The position numbers and the translations under genes were made by a program. The notes beneath the pieces are model-generated. The model had not been told where the DNA came from. It did not search any database and saw nothing but the letters and a program-made list of their open reading frames with translations. DNA of 64,000 nucleotides. Origin: Rhexocercosporidium sp. MPI-PUGE-AT-0058. Lineage: Eukaryota > Ascomycota > Leotiomycetes > Helotiales. The DNA lies in contig JAGTJL010000008.1 in NCBI GenBank assembly GCA_020746875.1, positions 1,054,001 through 1,118,000 on the forward strand, read 5' to 3'. Of this stretch, positions 45,289 through 57,703 are shown piece by piece (the first letter of the stretch is position 1; every line of letters starts with the position of its first letter).

Positions 45289-46781
45289 ACTCGCTCTCGC
45301 TCAGTCACAGCAAACGGTCCACGAGAAAAGATTCGCTACGACACATGAAGCGACGACATAGCTGTACGGATCGGAAATGCCTCGCACTGTTGGTAAAAGA
45401 AATAGGAATAGGTAATGCCGCATCGACTATTATGAGAGAGAGCGGGGGGTTCCTGCATTTTTCACTTATCTATATTCGAGAACACACTTTTCCCATTAAA
45501 CATCAAAGACGTCAAGACGCGGGCGTTTAGTTGGTTCGATCCGGACGACCACTTGAAAGAACTGCGGATCGCGCATGCTGGGAGAAACCCACTTGGGACT
45601 CTAGACTACCCACACCCACACCCGGACTGCGTGTGCCCTCTGGAAGCAGCTGTGTGTCTCTTGGTGCGCGATTGCCGGCATTGGAGTTCGTGGTCGTACT
45701 GGCTGCACTGCGCTGGGTTGGCTGCCGGGTAATTCTGGGCTCACGATGGTGGACATCCACGGCTTGCATGGAGTGCGCAGCGATCGGGGTCGATCACGTG
45801 AGAGCATTGAATGGATGCCATGCCTAAAGCATGTAGCTAGGTAGATGGGCTGCTCTTTTAAGATGCAACCATGCAAGGCAGTATGTATGCCCCATTTCTA
45901 GCTATTGAATTTGCTGTACTTCATTTTGTGCTCTTGCAGGTGTCATATTTGGGATGATTTGCATAGAGTGAGACCCGCTCCGAAACTCAAAGAAGTGATA
46001 CCTAGCTTTGCACCGGCGCTGTCTTACAGTAGCGACCTCGCATCGACTTTGACATGAGTGAGATGAGATCATGCCTTGTTGATCAAGCTAAACTAACCAG
46101 TACGGAGCCGCGGGCTAGTCTTCAGGGTCCTCTTCTAGACGCCATCGAGTCTGAATACACCTACAAGCCTCGCAGATCAAGGAGGGGTTGTCAACAGACG
46201 TGCGTCTTTTTGTTGCACATCTTCCATATGAGCCTCGGTCACCGAGGAGTGCTGTTTTATGTGTTTGTATTGCACTCCGGACCAAGGTGCTTCGAGACAG
46301 ATGGGACGCCGGCTGGGGAGTTTTGTACAATTGCTCCCAACGAAAGCAAACATGCGCGAAAGTTGGCGGGAAACGAATGCCGGTACATGCTATGCAAGTT
46401 GGTCCACCTATGCAATTCTGCCTCGAAACTTGGAAGGAGGCTTTTGGAGAAGCGGTTTAGTGTAATGCCTTGTTGAGCTGAAGGAGTTCTGGTGAACTGC
46501 GCTCTGCAGGTGCAAGTGCTAAACGGAAATGCTCTACGGATCTTCCCCGACCTGTCAACTCGTAGTTGACTCGCTGACAGATGCCGCTGGGATGCAGTTG
46601 TCATGTTCAGGCTTCAGACATCCATTCAGGTCTTTCCGATCTTCCAGATAGTGCTGTCATGTCTCAGGACCTGGTCTAACACGCTGCCTGGCTCCTGACC
46701 CCTTGGATTCATCTCTTGAATATTGGCCAATATTCCCAGATGGTAATCACAGGAAGCAGATCTCACTCCCGTGCTTTCTCG
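45289..46781. other. VIVID upstream region
   Basis: About 1.5 kb with no supported gene. The part nearest the VIVID start contains repeated GATC words and the candidate light-response site listed separately. Other frames here (for example plus 46054-46476) show no domain. Confidence 0.55.
45782..45801. promoter_or_regulatory. Candidate White Collar light-response element plus E-box
   Basis: Two GATC half-sites, GATCGGGGTCGATC (45782-45795), overlap a TCACGTGA E-box (45794-45801), about 500 bases upstream of the VIVID start. Paired GATC-type half-sites are the known binding pattern of the White Collar complex at early light genes such as vvd. Further GATC words lie at about 45538 and 45568. 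The assignment is inference from pattern and position. Confidence 0.45.
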
Positions 46782-47660
46782 TCAGATTTTGAAGTGGACT
46801 TGATTGAACCGGCGACGTAATCCGGGGCGTCGTAGCCGTTCAAGCATCAAATCAGTTGCATCAGTAGCTGACATCTCTAGATATCCCAACAATGCCTCTT
46901 GGTATATGTATATCCTGCCAGCATTTGCAAAATCTGATATCGCATCAGCTGGAGGCTCCCACGACGAAACCTTGAGATGTAGAGCCGAGTACTCTTCTCC
47001 GATTCCATGCCAGTCACCGATATCAAATTGGGGCTTCCCCGGTGTTCGCCTTTCGTTGCGATGTCTAACGCATAAGTCGGAGATCAAAGGCACGGTATGA
47101 AATAGCTCACGGGCACAGCCAATTAACATGCCTGGGCTTCTTGAGCTTCTTACGAGGCCAACCTCGACTCGTTTTCGGGATAGATTGACTCCAGTGGAGT
47201 GGCTCCAGCAGTGAGATCCGTGATGCACGACATATAGGCATAGAGCTCCATGACGAATTCGATGGTTGGATCCTGCCCGTCATACAGATCAGAGGCAAGG
47301 ACAGAAGCCAAGAGCGGCCTTGCAGCACGGGAATGATGTTTATAGTTCCCTTCGGTGTCTCCTCGACATGTCCACAGTTGTATGGTTAGTGCTTAATTCG
47401 TAATGCAGTGCATGTATCTCAAGCGAGTACTAGACCGACTGGCCTCAACCAGACTCATCATTAGTGTAGTGATGAGCGATGGGAGTGCCATGTCATCATC
47501 TGTCTAAGCAACATGTCTTGTCACGGCATACTTCAAAGCTCTGAGAGCTTGGGCTAGGTGGCTCCACGCCATCTCTTTCACAGCTGGGTCTGCCTGATTT
47601 TTGTTGCAGTAATGACCACCGCTGAGGGCGAGCAGCGATGGAAGAACCATGTCTGGATGA
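46782..47660 (-). pseudogene. Decayed Zn2Cys6-family transcription factor (fungal-specific domain)
   Basis: Pieces of the fungal-specific transcription factor domain (PF11951 style) lie in order on the minus strand but in different frames. Near 47510-47655 are VLPSLLALSGGHYC and HLAQALRALKYAV; near 47170-47290, TIEFVMELYAYMSC and LTAGATPLESIYPE; and at 46782-47158, MLIGCARELFHTVPLISDL, SWEPPADA and IYIYQEALLGYL. Stops interrupt the frames, and the gap before MLIGCARELF is only 22 bases, too short for an intron. No Zn2Cys6 DNA-binding motif is visible upstream. I read this as a pseudogene, but a heavily spliced gene cannot be excluded. Confidence 0.5.
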
Positions 47661-49819
47661 CGAAGCGCCAGTTTCCACTACAGAACAAGAACGGTTGATA
47701 TACACCTGCTTTATGACGAAAGGTTATTTGAGACAGGTACAATGTTTACCTTTTCAAATCGTTGCTTACATTCATTTGACTGACATTCCTGGCTCAGGAG
47801 GAAAATTAGTACCTAGCCAACTCCCTTGAGAGTGTCAAGCGCTACACACCTGACATGCAGAGGATGATTGGGTATTCTATTTCCAACCCATTTTTAAGAT
47901 GAGTTGACTTGGACGATCCAAGGAAGTTGGTCATGCCTGAAGAAGAGTTGAAGCAAGAGGGTGCGAAGGACTTGTAGTAAACCTGGACTGACTGGACTGT
48001 TTGGAATGTCAAGCAATTAACGTCTAACTCTTGAATCGACTCATTGCTTATTTACTGCTTCCAACTTAAAAAATTCTGTGCAGGCGGCTGTGCAGAGGAA
48101 AAGACAGTCACTTATTGAGGGCGCTTCTTCTTGAGAAAATCTATGTTTGTTGACAGGCTTGATAATGCCCTTAATTATGCTCTCATATTATAGGTGTGAG
48201 CTCCAATCTTGAGTCGGATTCTGAACTGTCTGAACTGGTTTCAGGTGGTGAGGAAATATTGTGCCTTACACTATGATCGCCCGTGCCCAGTCTGGCACTG
48301 TTCGCTTTGGATGGCCGGAGGACTACAAGTTCTACCTTAATGACTTGAATACACTTGCATTAATTACTGAATCTGTGGCCCATATTTTACTTATCCAAAT
48401 AATGCGTAAATAATTCTGCCAAAAAAAAGGGTTTTGCCGACAACGCTTTAACTTAAGCGAGCTTGCGCCCAAAACAAAAACAAAACCCACTACGACAGGC
48501 AAGAGAAAAACGCAATAGAAGAAAGACACAAGAAAAACAAGAAGAAAAAAGTACGAGAAAAAAAGAGTTCAGCCCGCCGTTGAATGCCTACATCTCTTGT
48601 CGCGTCGTAAGGAGGATAGAACAGGATTGATGGATATCGACAGGTGCTTCAATCAATCGTGTTTCCTTTCGCATCGTTCGGTGTGCCTCAGAGTGGTCCA
48701 GGCCTCGTAAACTTATACGGGTGGCAGCCCCGATCGTGAAACACTCGGAGCATATGGGCACACTGGGCAATACTTTCTATAACCACAGGTGGTACCATTG
48801 GTCGGACCCTCGATGTCGTGCCGTGGGTACACACTTTTCGCGGTTGGCGACCAGACCACTGCACCATGGTGGCGGGTTGATGGAGGACATGAATATTATT
48901 TCGTTATATGACGGTGGTAGAATTTGGTTCGGTAGTTGGTTAGTTAGTATGGGCGGAACTTCGGAAGCGAGAGTGATGCTCCTGATGTTGTGTGATTGTT
49001 GACGCGACACCTACCTGTTAGCCTAGAACGCAAATTCATGGCATAATTCCTAGCCAAACATAATGATGCTGGTAGTGTTTCAGTCAGCTTCGCACCCTTT
49101 TTCTTCGCTGTCAGTTCGTCCGCGGTCTTATTGCAGGGGGCTTTTGTTTGTTTACTTTTGTCGATCGAACCCACACCTCAACATGCCAATTGAAGCCCAC
49201 ATCTCAAAATAGGGGTTGATTCCCTGTCTATATTCGTTGGCTACCCGAGTCTCAAGTTCTGCCAAAGGGTAGGCCTCCCTCTCGGAGCTGTTGTACCTCT
49301 ACTTGGATATTTCCCTTTTTCGTGGACTAGGTTTGAGTGGCAAGAGGAGTGTGTTCTCACATGGCCCTCTGAATAGACTTATGCCCTCACCCTCTCTCAT
49401 AAACAAGAAAGAAAGCTGAACATCAGGAGATTACTCGAGTTATTTCAAAATTGCCAATGAGTGGAGCATCATCTACCTGTGTCAATCGAGGTTCACGCTG
49501 CTTCAATGGACCCAGCTACCTATGCAGCAACCTCGTGATTTTAAGAGACTTCTTCAGCTTACTCTTTTTCATTCTTAGACATTACTGCGAGCTCTCGGGG
49601 TTGAACGCTTGATTTATAAATGTGTTGGGGTAGGACTCCTGCGCTGATATGAGAGCAGAGCATTTTGGGTGACTCAAACAACAGTTGTTCCTACCACTTG
49701 AGTCACTGAGAAAACATGGTAGCTCTGCAAGTGTTCTCACATAAGTTCAGACGCATTGGTCTCGCATACATCTGAATGATGTTCTCACAAGAATGTTTTA
49801 TATTCCTAAGTATAGCTGA
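47661..49819. other. Intergenic, no supported gene
   Basis: About 2.2 kb between the regulator relic and the 3' end of MAK5. A run of A and purine-rich sequence lies at about 48420-48570. Frames of 60-95 codons near 48588-49010 have no recognised motifs. Confidence 0.5.
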
Positions 49820-52167
49820 CTATACGTCGTCCATTCCAATGCCATCGACCTGTCCGAGGAAATTGCCCTGTGCTCCCTTCAGGAGCTCATTGACATCTAC
49901 TGTCCCCGCAGTTAAATATCTCTCACTGACACCGACATTGACTCTCTGTGCCAGTAGACTCTTCAACTCGCCTCGCAATGCACCCAACTCCCCTTTAGTT
50001 AATGCCCTCATCTCCTTCTCCTTCAATTTCCTTCCCGTCCCACGTCCTTTCCTCCCACCACCAGCAGCCTCAAACTCTTCGCTGTCGTAATCAACACCTA
50101 ACTCTTCAGCCGCCGTTCTTACCCACTCGTCATCATGGCCCTTCTTCTCCTTGGCCAACGCACTATCAGCAATCTTCTTCGCCAGCGTAACTCTTGGCTT
50201 TAGACGTGACACTACCTTGCGATCAATATCCAGAGATCGCATATAGTATTTTGACTTGTTCCCTCCTCCGGCCACAGCATTTTGAGCATGCACTTTGGCA
50301 ACGAGGCGGCGCATTCCAACTACTTCTTCTGGGGCGCACATCAAGATACTGGTTCCGGACGCTTCGGCTCGAGCTGTTCGACCGGAACGATGCACATACA
50401 TGTCTGCTGCGCGAGGTAGATGGTAATGAATGACTAATTGAACTCCACCAATATCGAGACCACGAGCTGCGACATCGGTCGCAACAAGTATTGAGCTGGT
50501 AGCTTTGGGAGATGAGAATCGCTCAATGGAACGCATTCTTGCCTTTTGCGCCATCTGAGAGTGAAGTGCATGAGCGTGGAGATTGAGGTTTTGCAGCATG
50601 GGCGTAAGGCGACGGACTGAGTGGATCGAGTTGGTGAAAATGAGGGTTCGCTGGTTTGGGTGATAAAGAAGAAGAGAGTATAAGTAAAGATCCTAAGATA
50701 ATTAGCATAGAAATCACAATATTTTTGAGCTTTCTCACCTTTTCGGTGCCTGCACATTCGACCATGCCTTCTTTGAGTTTATCTGCCATCTGAGAGACTG
50801 GATTGACATCCACGAATTTCGGCTTATCTTCTCGGAAGTTCAGCTTCTTAAGAAGATACTCCATCGACTCCCCGTCATCCATGAGTCCATGTTTTCCCTT
50901 GCCTGCAAGTTTTTGTTGCAGTCCTTTGTGGAAAGTTGCGGAAAATACTAATGTCTGTCTCTCTGGAATATTTTCATCACCTTCCTCGGCATCCTGCTGT
51001 CGGTCGAGCGAGTTAATGATCTCCTCTGCTTCTTTGAAGTGGCCTTCAGTCAAGAGTCTATCCGCCTCATCAATGACCAGGAACTTGATTTGCTTAAAGG
51101 CTGCTGTTAGCTCGATACTAGAGCTCATCACTTCCCATAATCGACCAGGAGTACCGATTACTACATCGGCTTTCGCGAGTTGGCGCTGTTGCTTCTGAAC
51201 AGACAACCCTCCGGTGACCGCAGCAACGTAAGGAGCATTTGGAAGACCCTTGCAAAGTGCAGTAATATGTTCCGTCAATTGATGTGCCAGTTCACGCGTA
51301 GGAGAAAGAATCAACGCAGTTGGAGGCCTTGACTCTTTCAGTGCTGCTTCATCCAGGTCCCCATATGTCTCTATCCAGCTTTCCAATATGGGTATTCCAA
51401 ATGCAAGAGTCTTTCCAGATCCAGTAGAAGCTTTTCCAACGACATCATGACCTGCAAGGATTTCTGGTATGGCAGAGGACTGGATGAGAGTTGGTTTGGC
51501 GAACCCCATCTTCGAAAGGGCAGACAGTGTGTCGGGAGAGAGGTCTAGGTCTTCCCATGCCGAAACGTCCGTCTCATCCTCCTCGGCATCTTCCTCTAAT
51601 AACTTGAACACATTTGTGCTAGGCTCCTGGGACTTTGATTTGTCTTCTGTTTGTGTCTCTGTGTTCTTCACCTTGTCCTTCTTGGCTTTTTTCTCTTTCC
51701 TTTCCTTTTGCTTCTCCTTCTTCCCGGTCTTTTCTGCATTATCCGTCTTTTCTTTCACTTTTTGGGCAGGCTTCGCAGCCTTCAGTTGAACCGATAATTC
51801 CTTCTTCGGTTCCTCGTCTGCGAAGCCTTCGAATTCTTCGTCTTCATCAAATGTAGGTTTCGCAGCAGTCACCTAAGCCGAATTAATTTTTAATGTTCCC
51901 TCAGCCGGCTTTGGTACATACAAACTTGACAGTGTTCCCCTCTCGAACAACCTCCACTCCATCAATTTCCTCCAGGCCAAAGAATCCCTCCGCATCATTG
52001 AACATGTCCGGCATCTGCACTTCGTTCCATGGCAGTGCATCCAAAACAACTGGCCGCTTCACCACAGCATCCATCGCCGGTTTCACTGTCTCAATCTTCT
52101 GCCGTTTCTTCGATCGTTGGCTGGCGTTGGGTACGGGCCTGGCCCTTTTCTTCTGTTCTGGTGCCAT
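49820..52167 (-). CDS. MAK5: DEAD-box RNA helicase MAK5
   Basis: Three exons (introns 51873-51921 and 50693-50738) give 750 aa. Mak5 is a nucleolar ATP-dependent helicase of 60S subunit assembly. The N-terminal signature LDALPWNEVQMPDMFNDAEG, then FFGLEEIDGVEVVREGN, is specific to this member. Helicase motifs follow: ASTGSGKT (I), PTRELA (Ia), GTPGR (Ib), VIDEADRLL (II), FSAT (III), ATDVAARGLDI (V) and HRSGRTAR (VI). An Lys/Glu-rich spacer separates the N-terminal piece from the core, and an extra segment (QDAEEGDENIPERQ) sits between motifs II and III. The last exon resumes at DLYLYSLLLYHPNQRTLIF. It is divergent from TRM7. Confidence 0.95.
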
Positions 52168-52382
52168 TTTTAATGCGCCAGGCGTTTAACAGAATCCTAT
52201 CGAGAGAATTTCGTGTTGCGAGACTGGATGGAGGAGTGAAGCATCCCACCAACTTTTTTCCCCAGGGTAGAGATTTAGCGTGGCTAGCCTTACGCTAGTG
52301 AAAATACTCAGATTTCAGCCTCGCCTCGTCCGTGGGAACGGGCGAACACAAATCGAACCTGGAACACTGACTGCCAATCATC
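52168..52382. promoter_or_regulatory. Bidirectional promoter MAK5/TRM7
   Basis: Only 215 bases separate the divergent starts. It contains ACGCTAGTG (52292-52300) and CAGCCTCGCCTCG (52316-52328), both identical to words in the ABD1/RPN7 promoter. All four genes act in basic gene expression or protein turnover. Confidence 0.7.
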
Positions 52383-53638
52383 ATGGGGAAGTCGTCGAAG
52401 GACAAGCGCGATGCTTATTACAGACTGGCAAAGGAGCAAGGATGGCGTGCGCGGAGTGCATTCAAGCTCCTCCAACTCGACGAAGGCAATTCGATCCACT
52501 CTCGCTCTGGAGTGAGGCATGGCTAACGAGAAGCACAGAATTCGACCTGTTTGCAGGCGTAACTCGTGTTGTTGACCTCTGTGCAGCTCCCGGAAGCTGG
52601 AGTCAAGTTCTATCCCGGGTTCTGATCAAAGGCGAGAAGTTTGGGCGAACAGCATGGGAAGATAGGCAAGAGAAAATTCGTCAAGTGCTTCTCGAATCCA
52701 CTGGAAAGGAGCCCACAGTCGATGAAATAAAACAAAGAGAGATCGAGGCAGAGAAGAGCAATGCCGATGTCACCGAGTTCAAGCCACGGAAGGATGTCAA
52801 AATCGTCGCCATAGACCTCCAACCGATGAGTCCCTTGGAAGGCATCGTAACGCTTCGTGCAGACATCACTCACCCTGCTACAGTTCCCCTTCTTCTCCGC
52901 GCTCTCGACCCCACGTATGATCCTACGTCTCAATCACAGCATGCAGTAAACCCTGTCGATCTTGTCATCTCAGATGGTGCTCCAGACGTCACAGGTTTAC
53001 ACGACCTCGATATCTACGTGCAATCTCAGCTACTCTTTGCAGCCCTAAACCTGGCACTCTGCGTCCTACGACCAGGGGGGAATTTTGTGGCAAAGATCTT
53101 CAGAGGACGTAACGTGGATCTGTTATTTGCACAACTCAAACTCTTTTTCGAGGATGTCATTGTTGCTAAACCGAGGTCGAGTCGAGCAAGCAGTGTGGAG
53201 GCGTTTATTGTCTGCTTGAACTTCAGCCCTCCAGAGGGTTTCAGGGCCAGTTTAGAAGAACCAATGGGTGTTGGAGACAGGCTCTCCAAGATGGTTGCCA
53301 CAATGAATGAGCAAGAGCCTATCATTGCCCCTACACTACTTCAGGATTCCAACGACGGGACTTGGTCTCAAAGCATGCCTGTGTCTATTACGTCCGTTGA
53401 TGGGATGATTGAACTTTCTTTGCCAGACGTTGAATCGGAGGCAAAAAGGAACGGGAGATGGATCGCTCCATTTCTTGCCTGTGGAGATCTATCCGGCTTC
53501 GATGCCGATGCATCATATCATCTTTCAAAGGACCATGTATCACTTGATCCTGTACAACCTCCAACAGCTCCCCCATACAAGCGTGCTCTCGAGATGAGAA
53601 AAGCTTCTGGGGGCGCATACGGAAAGACCAGTCTTTAA
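52383..53638 (+). CDS. TRM7: tRNA 2'-O-ribose methyltransferase Trm7 (FtsJ family)
   Basis: Two exons (52383-52485 and 52539-53638) give 400 aa. The product methylates the ribose at positions 32 and 34 of the tRNA anticodon loop. [20 protein letters not shown] and [13 protein letters not shown] start the fold, and the catalytic Lys of the K-D-K-E tetrad is in [21 protein letters not shown] is the SAM motif, and [26 protein letters not shown] and SSVEAFIVC supply the rest. The intron has a GC donor (52486-52487, G|GCAATT) with a GGCTAACG branch site and a CACAG acceptor; splicing gives [16 protein letters not shown] as expected. An insert (about residues 77-115, Glu/Lys-rich) precedes the acidic SAM loop. 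The C-terminal 110 residues are less conserved. Confidence 0.93.
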
Positions 53639-56077
53639 TCCATGGCATCGATTGATGTCCAATATAGCATAGCGCGGCGTTACTATCACTTTGTTGAGAA
53701 CGAAGCTACTTAGAGCCAGGATTGCTGAACAGAGGATGGTCGTCGAGTGAGACTTTGTCCTGACCTTGAGAAATGGTCTTACTTCTGCAACACGGTTGGA
53801 ATGAAACATGTGCAAGGTTCAAATTATCAATCTGTATTCGCTTTTTCTGTGATGTTCTGCTTATGACAATTATAAATTTAACCGGTACATTAAGCTGACT
53901 GGTCCCAGATCCGTTCATTTCATAACAAACCAAGATACTAACGCTGCGAAGAAAGCTCTTTGCACAAACGGAATGTGACCCTTCCGACTCAAAGTGTCAT
54001 TCTTACCCGCTCTCTACCTGCAGCAATCACCATATTCAGAAACGCTTTTGCTCCACCACACGCGGTGGTCTTGTTTTAGATATCATAGTGGGGTGCGACG
54101 GTGTTGTGGTACTTTACCATTCTAGCAAGCGGGTTGTCGTCACTGGCTGAGTTCTATCACCTATCCCCACTGCCGGCCGATGCCATCGGGCTTCTAAACG
54201 TGTTGTCTGTGCTTTGCATCATGCACTTCGCCATATGGGGTACGCGAGAGGCATGCTCATATAATGGCCATGCCATTCCAACAAATCTAACCGCCCTTTT
54301 CGGTCGCTCCACGCCATCTCCCACCCCCAAGTGTAACCATGATGATGTAAGCCATGACCGATGTCACACTGCCATATGGCTTAGTTGCAAAACGCCAACT
54401 TAGGTCGAGATATTACCTCCTTTCCGTGTGAGCGTACCATTTGGAGTCCTAGCAGCATAAGGTGTCGACCTAGTATCATCAAGGAAAGCAGTCGACTACA
54501 GCATTGAGAACCCGATATTTTACTTCCATTCCAGTTTATATGGTATTTAATATACGCACCGTGAGTGTGCTAATGGGTCACAATACGTACGCCAACCCAG
54601 AGACTACCCTTTCACATATCGAGGAGCCTCAACCAGCCGCTCTCCTTATGCATAGGACAATTGCCACACCGCCGCATGTGTTGAACTCGAGCCAGGCGAT
54701 AAAAAAAAGTCTATAGACCACTTAGGTACCACAGGGCTCGGGTGCATGCACTTCGTGAGTCTTCGAGTCACAACTGGTTCGGGGAAGACTTGCAGGCTAC
54801 ATTTGCTATCGGCACCGAGAATACGGCAAGTACTATACACACACTCCATTCCTATAATGCCTCGATTGTCGATCGGAAGCAATGAGCTCCCGACTAGACC
54901 AATCCCCCGTCAAGTCTTTTTCCATTATAGGTTCTTAGATTCAACTTTACTTGATGTTGAAAACTCTACAATCATCTTGACGTCGCCGTAGACCAACTTT
55001 CTATAGTACGCTCGCTGCAACATACCCCGAACTCTTAGGTGTTTGTACGAAGGACTTCGATACTGATGTTTCCGCAGGAGCCCCCATTTTTACTGTCCAA
55101 GCTAAACCCTGGTAATTGGCTTAGCTTAAGAGGATCCTTGCCTCCAACATCGAGCCTTTTTAGCCATGCGAAATCATCTATGCCGACTTGTGAGCAGAAA
55201 ACTAACGCCTCCATCGATCACCCGGTGGTCATAATTGTTGGGGGCAAGGTAGACCGACCTCGTCCCGGCCCACGAATACTTGCATATTTGTTTTGCGTTT
55301 GCCCTCTTGAGGCTCCTCACCACGGAGAGGCTTTGGCTGAGCATGTTATTTGCACTGCTATTACTGGAGGACTGCACATTTGCCAAGACGGACAGCATAT
55401 CTACCAATGTATGCCAGTCATGGGATGCACCGCTGTGTTGTGTTTGTGTTTGCTGTACTTCCACTTGTGTGACCTGTGTTGGTCTTGTTGAAAAATTGGC
55501 TCAATGGGAGGGCCTGTTGGTCCTCCAAGTCCCGAAGTAGGTAGGATCAAGTCTATGCAACCACACGTTTGAGTGCTTTTCACTCAGAATCACCAGCTCT
55601 TGAACCAAAATACCTTCCTCAATGCTAGTTATTTTGCAGTCCACGGGCCGAGTTTGGCGCCCAACGGGGACTTAGACTTGCCTTTCGTTACTACTACGCA
55701 AACATGTCATTGTTGCTGTTACTGTTGCTGATGTTATTGGTAGGATGGCGATACCTACGCAATGAAGTATCAGTGGGAGCTCTCTTTTTTGATTTAGGTG
55801 CAGTACCAACAGACAGGGAGTAGGTGTAGAAGAAGACACACGGCTTCTCTCATGTCTAATAATCAAGATATATATTGTTGGTGTCGGTTCAAGCGACCTC
55901 ATAAACTACTGTCTCCACTCCCTGCTTTTGGCATTGCGAGTTCACTTTTGTCAAGCAATCTTATCGTCATAGCGAGCAAGCGTGCACGTTCAACAAAAAC
56001 TTTTCCTTCGCATACATTTGTGAATCCGTATCTTTGAACCTCTGTAAAACCACAACGACATTGACCATTCCACCACC
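53639..56077. other. Intergenic, no supported gene
   Basis: About 2.4 kb. Frames of 60-150 codons occur on both strands (for example plus 55039-55491) but are Cys- and His-rich chance-like translations with no domain. The right end is the promoter and leader of the MFS transporter. Confidence 0.5.
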
Positions 56078-57703
56078 ATGTCTCCTTCACCACCCAAGGT
56101 CTCGGAGGAGACTCCAACCACGACCTCCACCGACACTTCCGAGGTCAAGCCTGAAGATATTCCTCTCGAAAACTTTCCAGTCCCATCTGTAAACGTTGGT
56201 GATCTTGAGAACGCCGTTTTAGCCCGGCCAGCCAGCGCGGAGTCATCAGACAACGCCAAGATCCCCCGAGCTGATGGCGGTCGAGATGCCTGGCTATTCT
56301 TGGCCGCTTGCTTTGTGTTCGAGGCTTTGGTCTGGGGTGAGTGAAATCAGAATGTCATGGAAGTCTGTCTAACGCAAAACAGGCTTTCCCTTCTCCTTCG
56401 GCGTCTTCCAATCTTACTATGCCACACATGCTCCCTTCTCCCACAATCACAATGGTATTGCAGCTATTGGTACTTGCTCCACCGGAGTAATGTATCTATT
56501 TGCGCCAGTCTCACTGTACATACTCGAGGCGTGGCCCGCTGTTCGACGCATCTCCTCAATTGTTGGACTGTTCATCGCCGCCGGTGCTTTAGTCGCATCT
56601 AGCTTCTCTACACAAGTTTGGCATCTGATCGTCACCCAAGGAGTCTTGTATGCAATTGGTGGCAGTCTGCTCTATTCACCAACCATGTTCTACCTCGATG
56701 AGTGGTTCCTCAAAAAGAAGGGACTGGCGTTTGGTGTTATGTGGGCTGGCGTCGGTGCTGTGAGCGCTCCTATTCGAATGTCAACAACAAGTACGTAGCT
56801 AATGCTTTTTAGAGCGGACTCGTCTTCCCTTTCTCTCTGAAGGCTCTCCTTGATAGGTTTGGCTTTGCCAATACCCTTCGAATTGTAAGTATGACGAGAT
56901 TCTGATTACCTATCTCCTTCTGAATGAATATTTTACTAATACATGTAAAGTGGTCAATAATCCTCTTCTTCCTCTGCACCCCCTTGATCTACTTCATCAA
57001 GCCCCGGCTCCTTACAACCTCACAACCCACACCCCGCAAGAAAATCTCATACGCCTTCCTTTTCAAGCCCACCCACCTCCTTCTCCAAGCCAGCAACATC
57101 CTCGAATCTCTCGGCTTCTTCCTACCAGGTATCTACCTCCCCACTTATGCCACCTACCTCCACCTCTCCCCCCAAATCGGTACCCTCCTCCTCGCACTCC
57201 TCAACCTCTTCTCTGTCATCGGAGCCATAGTCCTAGGCCACCTATGCGACAAGATGCATGTCTCGCACGTAATAGCCATCTCCACATTTGGCAGCACATT
57301 CTCAGTCTTTCTCTTCTGGGGTCCCGCAAAGGAAGTAGCACGCCTGATCATCTTCGCCATGGTATACGGTGCTTTCGCAGGCGGATACTCTGCTCTTTGG
57401 GCTGGCATGATGAAGGAGGTTCAGAAAGTCAAGGGATGTGAGGATGTCGGTATGGGTGTTCTGATGGGTGCCTTTGCTGCGGGAAGAGGGATTGGTGCGG
57501 TGGCTAGTGGACCTCTGAGTGAAGTTCTGTTGAATACGCCGATTGGTGGTGTTGCGGGATTCAAGAGCGAGTATGGTGCGCTTATTTTGTTTACGGGTGC
57601 GAGTGCGTTTGCAGGTGGTGTTGGTTGGTTCGTTACTAGGCGGATGAGAGGACATGTTCATAGTGATGGTGATGGTGATTCGGTCTCTGATGATTCGACT
57701 TAG
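56078..57703 (+). CDS. Monocarboxylate-type MFS transporter
   Basis: Four exons (introns 56337-56382, 56760-56812 and 56885-56950) encode 486 aa. Residues 1-75 are a cytosolic Ser/Thr/Pro-rich tail. Twelve spans follow, starting at DAWLFLAACFVFEALVWG and GFPFSFGVFQSYY. FYLDEWFLKKKGLAFGVMWA is the loop pattern of the MCT family after span 4, and the GVGASGLVFPF motif is restored across intron 2. HLCDKMHVSHVIAI is the loop between spans 8 and 9. Fungal MCT-like proteins carry monocarboxylates or other small molecules across plasma or vacuolar membranes. The substrate is not predictable, and no pathway genes lie nearby. Confidence 0.9.
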
